Position numbers and translations under genes: made by a program
Shown: positions 10,320 through 21,333 of the stretch, in pieces
Position numbering within the stretch: the stretch's first letter is position 1
Layout of the letters: each line of letters begins with the position of its first letter
Origin: Muscardinus avellanarius
Taxonomy: Eukaryota > Chordata > Mammalia > Rodentia > Gliridae
DNA: 64,000 bases
NCBI GenBank assembly: GCA_963383645.1
Contig: OY726565.1
Span: 33,584,529-33,648,528, forward strand
Reading direction: 5' to 3'
The notes under the pieces: model-generated
What the model saw: only the letters and a program-made list of their open reading frames with translations
The model's database searches: none
What the model was told of the DNA's origin: nothing

Positions 10320-12096
10320 CAGAGCTTCTTAATTAAAGAGACATTGGGTTCCCTTGAGGAAAGTCTCTGTAATGATGTCACAAGGAATAGAAATATAAAT
10401 CATTTTCTAGCCTTAACCAGGGAAACAACCAGAGTTGGGGGATTATTGGGACACCAACTAGACTAGTACTGATTATCAGGAACCCACATAACAAATTACT
10501 AACATAGTCTCAAGTGAAAATAGAGCTTACAGAGACCAGGTGATAAATACAGTTTTGGCCAGAGTTCATCTCACAGTGGCTCAGTGGTTCCCCAAACATA
10601 ACCACTCCAGTCCCTGAAATTTGAGTCGAATTAGAAACATCTGGCTCAGTCCCGACATTGCCTCTCTGTGTCATGGAGGGAGAGCTACTCTGGGGTTAAG
10701 GGCAAAAGCAATGCTCTAAAAATGTCTCTTCCTTATTGAAAAAACAGGCCAAAAGAAATGCCACATTTTTGGGTGAAATTTAGAGGCCATGCCAAACTCT
10801 GAGGCCCGAAACATTAAAGTGGTGATGATATTCAACTGGAGATACCTCCAGTTAACTCTCCCATTTGGCCTGTACTTGGAGAATCTTTCAGAATGATGGC
10901 TCACTGTCATTAATTTAATTATGAAACTCCAAGTTCAACAGCTGTTTCAGATGTAGTCAATTAATTGAAACAAACCAACATAATCTTGGCAGCTGATATC
11001 AGGTATCAATCCATTAGATATCTTTTCTTCTTTAAAATAGAAATAATAAGTCCTTTTACCCTTGGAAGTGTGAACTATATATATTTGCCACCTCGCCTTA
11101 GAAAAACATCACTCTCCCCATTTTCTGTAAGATTCTGTTCTACAAGATTCTTGTTTGTCTCATTGTGTCCTAAGATATCACTTTGACCCTCCATGTGGAT
11201 AGCATCATGCTGATTTGATGTGCTAAGTAGGAGGTGGCAAGTACCATAGATTCCTTGGCAAAGGAACATGTGTGCCAGAAGTGGGAGGAAAAATAAGTGG
11301 TGTCAACTCAAGGGCCATGGCATCAATTAAGTTTATTGCAATCCCATGGTGTATAGAAGGTTGAGATATTTCCTCATTAGTGAGAGAAAATTGCTCATCA
11401 CCCATCACTCTTAGAGATACAATGATGGCTAACATCGTGTTGGCTTTTGATACACATACACATTCGAGAGTGATGCAAGCTACACATTTGAGAGTGTTGC
11501 TTCAATTCCTTTATCAAGTAACCCATTAGATTGCTGGTTCTGAATGGGATCCAGTGTAAGAGAAGGATTGTGAGCATTCTGAATTACAGTGTAAGCCATT
11601 CTGCTATTCGAGATTCAAGATCCAACAGATTAAGTAGTGCTTGCAGTGTTTGGCAGAAAGCAATTCTGTAGGTGGTGTCTGACACCCCTTGATTGAGAAT
11701 TAGAATGCAATCCTTCAGGGTTTTAGAGAATGGCCATGACCTAGTCCCCAAATAGCTATTAAGAAACAGATCCAAGATTGCCTCTGGGCCATGCTAGAGA
11801 TTGTGTATCTGACCACAGAATATAAAACGGTTATGCAAACTGAGCTACCTGCCGTGAACTGGGTGTTATCTGACCCACCGTGTCATAAACTAGGGCACCA
11901 CAATGCTCCTTCTTCAGGTGGAAAGTTATAAAGGCACAGGGAAGTGGCGTGAGTAGCCTTCAGATGACTGCACCTGCTCTTGCTGCAGGGCCATGTCTCC
12001 CTCAGCTCACACAGTTGGCCGTGTTTGCGCATCTCTGACCTGTTTTGTGTCCTGAAATGGTGAACCATATGGGCAACATCATCCTGGCTCCATCTG
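10320..12096 (-). other. Degenerate stretch, possibly ERVL-type internal remnant
   Basis: About 1.8 kb without SINEs. On the minus strand, short open frames at 11584-11775 and 11223-11435 have a faint retroviral look. The first has W..S.TL.D.ILILNQ, like the C-terminal integrase region; the second has DAMALELTPLIFPP, like the start of a dUTPase fold. Their order would fit ERVL pol, where dUTPase follows integrase. All frames are broken, and no catalytic motif (YXDD, DTG, DD35E) is visible. It may equally be unrelated unique sequence. Confidence 0.25.
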
Positions 12097-12385
12097 TGGT
12101 TTGAATGTGTCCCCCAGATTCATGTGTTGGAAACTAAATCCTCAAATTCATATGTTAATGGCATTTGGAGGTGGGATTTTGGGGAGATGCTTGGGTCAGG
12201 GAGGCTTGACTCTAAAAGGAGGGAAAAGGCAGCCAAAACAGTTCAGATAGCACAGACAGCAGCTGAATTCACGTTGTGTCACTTGCATGATCTTCATTTA
12301 TGTGGGGCTGTTACTGCACCACTGGTGGTTGTAGCAACAGCAGTTTCCTGACCTCCAGTTTCAGGCAAAATAGAGGTGCCACGCA
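12097..12385 (+). mobile_element. MaLR-type LTR (MST/MLT1-like)
   Basis: The 5' block 'tgtggtttgaatgtgtcccc' followed by 'attcatgtgttggaaacta' and a 'ggaggtgggattttggg' segment is the characteristic start of ERVL-MaLR LTRs. The 3' end is less clear. This is an old fixed LTR fragment with no coding part. Confidence 0.72.
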
Positions 12386-12640
12386 TTAGTCTACAGAAGT
12401 GGTCCCTTCACTTCTGTTCCTCTCACCTAACATGGTTATATAAGCATGTAATTCTCACTTTTATACGGTCTCTGCTTGAAAACACTAGTTTCTGTTTCCT
12501 GTACTGAATGCTGAATATTATAGATGGATATAAAAAAACTTTACAGGCACTTAAATACAATATAATATAAATATATCATTGTAAGCACACAACAACAAGA
12601 AAATGTTGTATGGCTCTAGTATTGTAAATGAACATTCTTG

Positions 12641-12852
12641 CCAGGTATGGTGACACATGCTTGTAATCCCAGTACTTGGGAGGATGCGACAGGAGGATTG
12701 TAGGTTTGCGGCCAGCCTCACCTACTTAACGAGGCCCTCTACAACTTAGTGAGAACCTATTTCAAAATAAAGAATAAAAAATGGCTGAGAGTGTAGCTCA
12801 GAGGTAGAATGCCCATAGGTTCAATACCCAGTACCACACATAAAAAAATAAA
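12641..12852 (+). mobile_element. B1-dID SINE
   Basis: A forward dimer from 'gccaggtatggtgacacatg' to 'cagtaccacacataaaaaa'. The linker and ID-like half are well preserved. Confidence 0.9.
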
Positions 12853-13163
12853 ATGGACATTTAATTAAATTGATTAAATTAGTATCCATCATTTTAATGG
12901 ACATTACTACACCTTTTCTTCTCTGTGCCTCAGAATTTTCTAAAATATTAAAGAAATGTTTCTCAATATTTGGAAGCATGCCAAATAATTGGTCTAACTT
13001 GGACACCTTAGCATAGCCCTAATGACTAGACCTTTCTCATGTGTTGTTTCTTAAAAATTATTTTTTGAGAGCCTAAGACAAAGTCTTGGATGCAGATAGC
13101 TTATTTGAGAATCGCTTTGAGCAAGGTGGAGTGAATGAGGGAAGAGAATAAATAAATAAAGAG

Positions 13164-13378
13164 GAGCTAGGTGTGGTGGCTCATGCCTACAGTCCAAGTC
13201 ATTGGGGGCCTAAGACAGGAGGTTGCAGATTCAAGGCCAGCTTCAGCATCTTATGAGACCCTCGATCACTTAATGAGATCCTGCTTTAAAATTAAAGATA
13301 AATTAAAATAACTGGGAGTGTAGCTTGGAAGTAGAATGTCTGGGTTCAACCCCAAAGGCCACCAAGAAAACAATGGAG
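13164..13378 (+). mobile_element. B1-dID SINE, diverged
   Basis: A forward dimer with many substitutions and small indels. The B1 half begins 'gctaggtgtggtggctcatg'; the ID-like half retains 'gtgtagcttggaagtagaat'. Confidence 0.82.
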
Positions 13379-13796
13379 GGTGGCAGGGAGGTAATAAAGG
13401 GTATATTTTAGGCTGTTTACCATCGGGAAACACTGAAATACAAATTTGCTGTGAACTCTCAGAGGGGCCATAAGGAAATCTTTGAATCTTGTGTCTGGAG
13501 GATGAGTGATGGGTCTACCTGCAGACTTTGTTCCCATCTGTTAACCTGAGGAGTACTAGCTGTGTGCACCCTCTCCCTGGCTTCTGGGATGTGCCTATTC
13601 ACAAGCTAAGCAGCTCTGAGGAAGAAAAGGAAGAAAAACAGCAAAAATAAAATTTGAATAGGACACGGTGATAATGGAATTGTTCCTTAATGGCGCTGAA
13701 AGGAGACTGGTTCTGAGCATCAAACACTTCTACACCTGACTTGACTCTAAGAACCCTCTCCCTGTCTTTTATTCTTAATTGCTCTAATTTATTATG
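13379..13796. other. Intergenic, nothing recognised
   Basis: No gene or repeat identified. Confidence 0.4.
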
Positions 13797-13880
13797 TTTT
13801 TATGGGTGCATTGTAATTATATGTCATAATGAGGTTCGGAGTGATAGAAACACACGTGCACCCTGCACTTTTGGTGTAGT
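13797..13880 (-). mobile_element. L1-type 3' end, very short
   Basis: The reverse complement reads as an L1-style 3' terminus ('aatgcacccataaaaa'). It shares 'attgtaattatatgtcataatgaggtt' architecture, with substitutions, with copies at 16.1 kb, 17.8 kb and 53.0 kb. No TSD was resolved. Confidence 0.55.
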
Positions 13881-14072
13881 GGTTTATAGTGTAATCCCTA
13901 GTTTATATAGTTTTTTAGAATATTTACACAACATTTACTGTCAGTTGCCCAGTTTCTTAAGAGTTGTCTAGGTACTGCTATTATTAGTGGATTGCTTAGA
14001 AAATTTTATGAGATTCAATATCTTTGTTCTGAGTACTAGACTGATTAGATTTAATACGTTAAAAATTTCCCC

Positions 14073-14250
14073 AGCCGGGAGTGGTGGCACACGCTTGTAA
14101 TCCCAGTGCTTGGGAGGCAGAGACAGGAACATCGCACAGGTTTGAAGCCAGCCGCGCTGGCTTAAGAGACCCTGTTTCCAAAAATAAAAAAATAGGTCTG
14201 GGAGTGTAGCCCGTATATAGAAGGGCTTCCAGGAACCCCAGTATCACACA
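14073..14250 (+). mobile_element. B1-dID SINE, 'aggaacccc' subfamily
   Basis: A forward copy with the diagnostic 'ggtctgggagtgtagccc' and 'ccaggaaccccagt'. The TSD is 'aaaaatttcccc' at 14061-14072 and 'aaaaattttcccc' at 14251-14263 (one extra T). Confidence 0.9.
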
Positions 14251-14283
14251 AAAAATTTTCCCCGGTACAAATATACACATACG

Positions 14284-14515
14284 TAGCACACACGCTTATA
14301 ATTCAAGTACTCAGGAGGCTGAGAAGAAAGGATCTCAGGTTTGAGGACAGCTTCAGCAAGTAGTGAGACTCTCATCAACCTAGTGAAACCCTGTTTCCAA
14401 ATAAAAACCACATAGGTCTGAGGACGTAGCTTTGAGGTAGAATGCCCCTGGGCTCAATCTCAATTTCCAGTATGCACCACCACCACACACAAATAAAAAC
14501 AACCCGAATATACAC
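14284..14515 (+). mobile_element. B1-dID SINE
   Basis: A forward dimer lacking the first bases of the B1 half. It begins 'cacacgcttataattcaagt' and ends in a CAC/AAAT-rich tail. Confidence 0.85.
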
Positions 14516-14667
14516 ATATAAAAATAAAAAAGTATGCAGAAGCTTACAATGGAAATCACTTCATGTTCAGGTGCTTCCCAGAATCAGCTGTTTCTGTTTC
14601 CACTTTTATGTCTTATGGTAGTCTATTATTTCTATTCTAAATATATTTTATTTCTTGGTAGTCTATT

Positions 14668-14879
14668 ATTTATTTATTTACTCATTTTGGGTACTGGGGG
14701 TTGAACCCAGGGGCTTTCTACCTCTGAGCGACACCTCCAACCCTAGTTTTTATTTTGAAAAAGTCTTGCTACATTGCTGAAAGTCTTGCTACATTGCTGA
14801 GGCTGTCCTCAAACCTGCAATCCTTCTACGTGAGCCTCCCATGTACTGGGATTACAGGATGCACCACCACATCCTGCTT
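14668..14879 (-). mobile_element. B1-dID SINE
   Basis: A reverse dimer with a TTTA tail. A 20-bp stretch 'aagtcttgctacattgctga' is repeated in tandem inside its B1 half (14760-14800), an exaggerated form of the internal duplication present in this SINE family. Confidence 0.88.
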
Positions 14880-15198
14880 CTAGTATATTATTTATACTTC
14901 TAAACGGTGTGTGTTCCCCGTTATTCCTTGGTTAGCCAACTTGAGCCATCACACGTTGAGTTCCTGCTATGGTAGATGAGGATTCAGCTCAGTTACACCA
15001 TATTCACTTTTGCACCTGTATTTTTTCCCCGTGAGATATAGAAAGTGTCTTTTGACCTCATACTTTGTAAGATGTGAACATAAATGCCTCTGTATTTTCT
15101 CTTCTTCCACTTCCAATTCCTATTCTGTATTTTTATTTTTAAATTTACACTGTCGATATAATATTTACATTCCATTCTGCTATTATAATTAACTTTCC
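14880..15198. other. Intergenic, AT-rich
   Basis: Nothing recognised on either strand. Confidence 0.4.
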
Positions 15199-15418
15199 AA
15201 GCCGGATATGATGGCGCACACTTGTAATCCCAGTATTTGGGAGGCTGAGACAGGAGGATCGAGGTTCAGAGACAGCCTCAGCTACTTAGTGAGGCCCTCT
15301 GCAACTCAATGAGAACCTGTTTCTAAATAAAGAATAAAAAATTGGGCTAGCAGTGTAGCTCAGAGATAGAATGCCCCTGGGTTTTGTCTCCAGTACCCAC
15401 CCCCCCCCCACACACACA
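15199..15418 (+). mobile_element. B1-dID SINE
   Basis: A forward dimer ending in a C-run and a short (CA)n tail. 'aactttc' on both sides (about 15190 and 15418) is a likely short TSD. Confidence 0.88.
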
Positions 15419-15639
15419 AACTTTCATTGTTTTATATCAAAATTATTCTAAAAATTTGAAAATCAATAAAAGGCATTTATATGATTTAGGCTGGGCAAAT
15501 TCTGTGAACCTCAGAGCAAAGTACTATGCCATGATCACACTTAATTTTTTTTTGCTTAGCTATTCATTTTTTTTAGGCTTTGAGTTGTTTTATTGTTTTC
15601 TCTAATTTTCTGTTTTCCAATGTTCTGAAAGTACTATGA

Positions 15640-16900
15640 AGTCTCTTTATTTCTAGGTGTTTTCCATCTTGAGTTATGTCAGTTGTGCCTTGTTGTGCTC
15701 TAGGCCTTTAGTACAGTTGTTATTCCAGCAATTTCCTTTGTTGTTCACAGAGGTTGAAACTTCTGCTTCCTGCATCAGTATCTTGCTCTTCCTTGGTTTA
15801 TCTTTTTATTTTCCTGGATTATATTCTTTCCTAGGATAGGCTACGTGGGTGGCATATTTTCCGAGTGTTTATATCGCTTAAATTGCCTTTAACTGTCTTC
15901 AGAGGTACTTAATTATTTTGCTAAGTGCAGAATTCTAGAGTGAACATTAACATATTTCCCTTAGAAATTTTGGAAAGAATTTATGTGTCTTTTCACGGCT
16001 AGCATTTACAAAAATTGACTATTAGTCTTCATTTATTATTTTTTAGTGCCCTATTTTCTTTCTCTGGCAGCTCTTCTTTATCTTTAGGTTTCTGAAAAAA
16101 ATTTTCATGATTTATTGGTGTATTACAATTATACATCATAGTAAGATTCCATGTGTTGAAAACATACATGCACACAACTCTTTGTGTTTTTTTCCATACC
16201 CCTCTCCGCACCCCCTTCCTTCCTCCACATGAGTTAGTGAATCTGGTAATGATACCATCACAGATTGCTGTAGTATTAATTTGTAGTATTATTTCCTCTT
16301 CCCTACCTAACTCTCACCCCTAACCTTATCAACGACTCTACCAATCTACCTTTGCATTTTTAAAGGCCCTTATATTTCCAATTTTCTCTCTAACTTCCAT
16401 AAATGAGAGAAAAGAAATATTACACTTGACTTTCTGAGGCTGACTAATCTCACTTAGCACAGACATTTTTTGTAGGTTTGATAACTTTTGATGTATTTTG
16501 GTACACATAAAGTATCTTTTAATTTAAAAATATTATTTCTCTTCTACTAAAGAAAGTTCTCTTCTGTTATGCCTATAATTTATTCTTTTATCTTTCCTGG
16601 CTTTTTCTACTAAAACACTATTATCTGGACATTATAATACCTGAATCTATCCTTAATATTACTTTTCATTAAATACTTTTTGTCTTCTTTTTCTTCCACA
16701 TTCTGAGATTTCCTGACTCAACATTCTAATCCTTCTATTTATAACTCACATTTTAAATTCCTGAGGATATTTAGATTCACTGATTACTTATTTTCTCCTT
16801 AGAACAATATTCTTTTGTATAAATGCTGTATATTTTCAAATAGTTCTAACATTTTTAATTGGAGAATTTTTTGTTCCCCTGAATAATTAAGAAATTATTT
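15640..16900 (-). mobile_element. Possible old L1/HAL1-type fragment, AT-rich
   Basis: Reading minus, the region has the composition of an ancient LINE ORF1-like segment (phrases such as 'gcagaattctag', and 'ttctaacatttttaattgga' further on). It is interrupted by a younger L1 3' end at 16.1-16.34 kb. No continuous reading frame remains. The call is weak; unique intergenic sequence is the alternative. Confidence 0.3.
16105..16340 (-). mobile_element. L1-type 3' UTR fragment
   Basis: The reverse complement contains a purine-rich stretch (complement of 'cccctctccgcacccccttcc'-like sequence) and ends 'taatacaccaataaatca'. The layout matches the 3' ends at 17.8 kb and 29.9 kb. Confidence 0.6.
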
Positions 16901-17156
16901 GTTTCTTCAAGGGTCAGATTTCCAGCATGCCCAGCTTGGCTTTTCTATATCAAAGTTCTGTGGTTCGTGCCTGCCATTCGTATTAGATGGCATAAGGTGG
17001 ATTCCAAGCTGTGTGCTCATGGCAGGGTGTGTTGGCTAGTAAGCTGGCCTTGGTATGACTGGGCAAAAAGCTGGCTGTTGCACGGTAGGTTTGCCAAAGA
17101 CAGAATTAGAACTGGGATTTGAGGCACCAATGTTTATACTAATTGCACTAGTTTTC

Positions 17157-17158
<2 letters not shown>

Positions 17159-17240
<82 letters not shown>
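17159..17240. repeat. (TA)n(TG)n compound microsatellite
   Basis: About 21 TA units are followed by about 19 TG units. It is the expanded tail of the reverse SINE that starts at 17241. The Y-I-Y-I/C-V-C-V ORFs here are artefacts of the repeat. Confidence 0.95.
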
Positions 17241-17241
<1 letters not shown>

Positions 17242-17434
17242 CACTGAGAATTGAATCCTGGGGCATTCTACCTCTGAACTACACCCCAGCTCTATTTTAC
17301 TTTTATTTTGAAACAGGGTCTCAGTTGGTTAATGATGAGAGTCTCACTACTTGCTGAAGTCCTTGAACTTGGGATCCTCCTGTCTCAGCCTTCTCAGCAC
17401 TGGGATTACAGGCATGTGCCACCATGCCCAGCTT
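17241..17434 (-). mobile_element. B1-dID SINE
   Basis: A reverse dimer from 'gcactgagaattgaatcctg' to 'gtgccaccatgcccagctt'. Confidence 0.88.
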
Positions 17435-17723
17435 CATCATAATTTTTTTTTTTAAAGAAAGCTTCCTTTCTTCAATGAGGACATAAGAAAGGGAGACTAA
17501 TTGCCATGATGCTGTGAATTTTGTGGATGAGGGAAATAGAGGGGAATTGGTGGTTTGTTCCTATAGAAGCTTTCCCAGGCCCCTTTTTATGGTCCGGCTT
17601 CTCATGTCCGACAGCCCAGCAGTCCGGAACCTGCTGGGTGAGCCCGCGGCGGGGGAGCTGGCCGCCTTTCTCACTGTGGCTGCCTGTGCATGTGACTCGG
17701 TGGCAGCTCCCTCTGCCATGTCT
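17435..17723. other. GC-rich unique sequence before an L1 target site
   Basis: It contains a CpG-bearing patch at about 17590-17720. Two overlapping plus-strand ORFs cross it (17514-17849 and 17521-17736), but I recognise no domain, and both run into the neighbouring insertion. Confidence 0.35.
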
Positions 17724-17740
17724 CACGACTTGGTAATTTG

Positions 17741-17935
17741 TTTTATTTTTTTATTTATTTATTTTTTGACTTTTCTTTTTTTTAATTATTTTTATTTTTT
17801 TATTGCTGCACTGTATTCATACATCATAGTGGGATACAAACTTTTATAGACATACATGCACATATCACCCAGTCAGCCCCCACCTGATCCCCACCCCATT
17901 CTCTCCCCATCCCTCCTTCCCATGCTTGGCTTAGT
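17741..17935 (-). mobile_element. L1 3' end with poly(A), minus strand
   Basis: T-rich sequence (17741-17800) is the complement of the poly(A). It is followed by 'ttattgctgcactgtattca' and a C/T-rich stretch that is purine-rich in element orientation. It abuts the left 17-bp direct repeat. Confidence 0.65.
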
Positions 17936-18119
17936 GGTTGACATCTAGTATTATAGCAATTTATCCAAAATTAAAAATGATAATCTCACATAACAGTTTC
18001 ATTTGTCTGATACCAAGCTTTTGATGACTTAAAGATAACATTTCAATATTTCTTTTTGCTTTCTTTCTTACCAGAGAATTTTTTTTTCTATTTTTTAGGT
18101 GAAACTATCATATATTTAT

Positions 18120-18840
18120 ATATTTATTTTTCAGAAAAAAATCTATCCTAATATGGAATATGGATTCTAGATACCCAAAACAATCTTGAAAAAGAACAAA
18201 GCTAGAAGATATATATTTTCTGATTTCAAACCATATAAAGCTACAATAATTGAAACAGTGTAGTACTGTTCTAAAGGCAGATATATAAACCATTGGAGTT
18301 AAATACAAGCCTAGAGCTAAATTCTTCCCTATATTGTCAAGTTATTTTTGACAAGGTTTCCACGAACATTTGGTGGTGGAAATAATAATCTTTTAACTAA
18401 ATATTGTTGAAAAATAATAATTACATGGAAAAGAATAAAATTGGACCCTTACCTAATCCAATATACAAGTATTAACTCAAAATAGATAAAAGACCTAAAT
18501 ATAAATCTTAAGACTATAAACTTTTAGGAGAAAATCTGGGTCATAAAACCTCACAACATTGAAATTGGCAGTGATTTCTTGGATATGATTTCAATGGCAC
18601 AGGCAACAGAAGAGTATACAAACTCCCTAAAAAATAAAAAAATATTGTATATCCAAAGACAATGTAAACAGAGTTAAAAGTTACTAATAGAATGGGATAA
18701 AATATTTCCAAATGCTATATCTGAAGGTATACTAATATTCTAACTAGAAATCCTAAAAATTAACAACAATAAAGGCAAACAATACCATTTAGAGATAGGT
18801 AAAAGACTAACATAAATAATGAATCTCCACAGATAACCAA
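18120..18840 (+). mobile_element. Old L1 ORF2 fragment (3' part), plus strand
   Basis: The sequence aligns by eye with the C-terminal third of L1 ORF2 ('gaacaaagctagaagatata', 'tttgacaaggtttcc', 'aaaagacctaaatataaatc', then the 'aggtaaaagact...tctccacagat' block). It is much more diverged than the neighbouring ORF1 and full of stops. The homology ends abruptly at about 18840. Confidence 0.75.
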
Positions 18841-19804
18841 TCTTAGTTGTCTGTTGAATGGAAACTCTTGTTTCTCTGGTTCTGGTGTGTGTTACCTATT
18901 TCTTCTTTGTAGTTAATCTCTTTGAGTATTTTCTCTAGTGCTGGTTTTGAAGACATAAATTCCTTCAGTTTCTGTTTGTCATGGAAGCTTCTTATTTCCC
19001 CATCTAATTTGATAGAAAGTTTTGCTGGGTAGGAAATTTTTGGCTGGAAGTTGTTTTCTTTCAGAGTTTGGAATATGTTACTCCAAGCCCTTCTGGCTCT
19101 CATGACTTGGTTTGGGAAGTCTGGAGTGATTCTAATTGGTTTGCCTCTGAAGGTCACTTGGCCCTTTGTTTTTGTTGCCTTTAAGATTCTCTGCTTGACT
19201 TCCACATTGGTCATTTTGACAATTATGTGGCATGGGGATCCTCTTCTCCGATCCTGTCTAAAGGGAGTTCTATAAGTTTCCTGGACCTGTGTATCAACCT
19301 CTTGCTCTATGTTTGGAAAATTTTCTGCTTTACTTCCTTGAAGAGATTGTTGATCCCTTTGGTTTCACTTTCTTTTCCCTCCTCTATTCCAATTATTCTT
19401 AGGTTAGCTCTCTTAAAATGGGTCCATATTTCTTCAATATCAGATTCCTGCTGTTGGATATTTTTTTCTAGATTAGAAACTATGTGTTCATTTTTGGAAT
19501 GATCATCTTCTAAGGGCGAGATTCTGTTCTCCATGTGGTCTAATCGGTTGTTTGTGCTTTGAATTGAGGGCTTTACTTCATTAATTGCATCCTTTATCTC
19601 TTTTTGGCTCTCTCTGAGTTCTTTTCGAAGCACCTCTATTATTTCTACAGTTATTTTCCTGATTTGATCTTCTAGAAATCTCTGATTTTCTGTTTTATCG
19701 GGTTCTGATGTTGTGGGGTTGTGGGCATTCGTTGCTCCAGTATTATTCCTCTTTCCCATGATTTCGGAAGTTTGTGCCTTCTCTGGGTTCTTCCCTTGGG
19801 TCAC
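18841..19804 (-). pseudogene. L1 ORF1 (ORF1p) pseudogene
   Basis: ORF1p is the L1 RNA-binding trimeric chaperone. The start ATG is at 19804 (MTQGKNPEKAQ) after a 5'UTR. The first open block (19804-19307, 165 residues) has a long charged coiled-coil region (RLDHMENRISPLEDDHSK, then EEIWTHFKRANLRIIGIEEG, which begins the RRM). The second block (19214-18843, 123 residues) carries the C-terminal domain (MRARRAWSNIFQTLKENN, YPAKLSI) and ends at a stop. The blocks are in different frames, so at least one frameshift lies at about 19215-19306. Total length, about 320 residues, is normal for ORF1p. No ORF2 follows on this strand. Confidence 0.9.
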
Positions 19805-20315
19805 TATGACTTCACTTAAGGTGCTCTGGATCTCGAGTCTGTAGTATCTCAGACCCCACTACTCCTTTACTGGGTTGTATCACAGAGTCTCTGACCCAGG
19901 GAGTTGATAGAGGCTGCTTTAAACTATGGGGGGGTGCCAGGTTGCACGTTCTCCTATGGTGTGATATCTCTGCCACCGCCACTCCCCCACTGGGTCAAGT
20001 CCCAGGGAGTACAGTACCGGGATTTCTCCTCTGTGGCCCACAATTTGACTCACTGTTCTTGAGTTCGCAGATGTAGCTGTACTGGACTCGGTGAATTTGC
20101 TGCTGCTGCCGCTGATGGCAATATGGCACTGCTGTTATGCCCTTGGCCGTGAGGCTGGCTTATTTCTTCTTGGTTTTGAGTTCCACTCTGAGTCCCTGCA
20201 GCGTGTGCTGAGCTCAGCCACTGGGAGCTTTAGATGCTCCCTGCGCTGAAAAATCCCGCCTGGCTGTTCTGCAGCGGCTCACCTCAGCTTGCTGTAGCCG
20301 TCCGGTGAACTCGCC
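19805..20315 (-). mobile_element. L1 5' UTR, minus strand
   Basis: About 510 bp of moderately GC-rich sequence lies upstream of the ORF1 start and ends exactly at the right-hand direct repeat (20316). It contains GCAGCAGC-type and purine-rich segments typical of an L1 leader. An apparently complete 5' end is uncommon, since most copies here are 5'-truncated. Confidence 0.75.
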
Positions 20316-20332
20316 CACGACTTGGTAATTTG

Positions 20333-20556
20333 GCCACCTGCTTTCCATCTTCCAGAAAATCACTGACGTCTCTTATCTGCTGTGGAATGTTTATAACCAA
20401 AGGGTTTCAGTATATTGCTAATATTTACTATCTTTTTAATAGTGTTTTCTGAGGTATTAAAAATAAATAGGTAAGCTCGCCCTGTCATCTTAAGTCAAAG
20501 GATATTGAATTTTTCTGAAAAAGGAGACATCTTTGCTACCATTCTTGAAACAATGG
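20333..20556. other. Unassigned intergenic sequence
   Basis: Nothing recognised. It resumes the pre-insertion flank after the right direct repeat. Confidence 0.4.
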
Positions 20557-20725
20557 AGATTCAGTCTGAGCTTTCTCACTGATGTGACCTTGAACAAATT
20601 ACTTAATCTCTTCTGTTTCTTTACATGTAAAATGTGGATAATAATGTTCAACTTGAATAGTTAATATAGAAGAATTAAATTTTAAAATGAACATGCTCAT
20701 AGAATTGTATAATAAATATTAATTG
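20557..20725 (+). mobile_element. MIR SINE (ancient mammalian)
   Basis: The MIR core is visible in order: 'tgtgaccttgaacaaattac', 'ttaatctcttctgtttcttt', 'taaaatgtggataataatg', ending 'aataaatattaattgc'. Confidence 0.75.
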
Positions 20726-21213
20726 CTTGCATTTTTCTTTGCATTCTTTTAAAAAGTCTGCTCATCATCAAGTCTGGTAAAATTGTTTGTTTTTCTTAAT
20801 TTATTTTGTGGCAGTAATGGGGAGGGTGAGGTGTTTTGCAGGGCTATTAGTCTTTTCACAGCATATAAAGAAACAGGATGATTGTTCTGGGCTATTTTCC
20901 AATTCTAGGTGATCCACAACCTGTTTTTATGTCCTTTTCCAAAAGGGGTTACATTGCCTCATTCCATCAAGAAACACAGTATTCATTACAAATTTGTCAA
21001 TATCATGATTTTTTTCTAGTTTTCTATTCACACTTTAAAGCATATTTCTAAAATAGCATTGCAATAGTGAGAAAAATGTAGAACCAGTGTTTTGAATTGA
21101 TGGTATTAAGCATTTTAAGGTAACTTAATACACTGTATATATTAAACACTTAGTAAAGCATCAGCCCACATTTATTTTTAAAGCATAACTAGCATATTAT
21201 GATGTCACACTAA
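20726..21213. other. AT-rich intergenic
   Basis: Nothing recognised. Confidence 0.4.
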
Positions 21214-21333
21214 CAGTGATGCTATGAGTTTGGAGCCTTCTAGGAAAATATATACAATGAGATGCAAATAACACAGTGATATGATGAATTTGGAGCCTCT
21301 TGGAAACTATAAATATAATGAGATGTAAATAAT
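21214..21333. repeat. Two-copy imperfect tandem duplication, 60-bp unit
   Basis: Units 21214-21273 and 21274-21333 share 'cagtgat', 'tttggagcct' and 'aatgagatg.aaataa' in register with scattered substitutions. I do not recognise the unit as a known repeat. Confidence 0.8.

Larger units (their letters stand above)
17724..20332 (-). mobile_element. Composite L1 segment between 17-bp direct repeats
   Basis: Perfect direct repeats 'cacgacttggtaatttg' lie at 17724-17740 and 20316-20332. Between them, left to right, are a T-rich tract and a minus-strand L1-type 3' end (17741-17935), an unassigned AT-rich stretch (17936-18119), an older plus-strand L1 ORF2 fragment (about 18120-18840), and a minus-strand L1 ORF1 plus 5'UTR (18841-20315). 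A 5' end at the right repeat and a poly(T) at the left repeat fit one minus-strand L1 insertion event. The plus-strand ORF2 piece and the missing own ORF2 do not fit a simple insertion. Confidence 0.75.

Noticed and set aside
14758..14802. 20-bp tandem repeat inside a SINE as a novel repeat
   Set aside because: The family's B1 half carries an internal duplication in most copies; this one is merely more similar between units.
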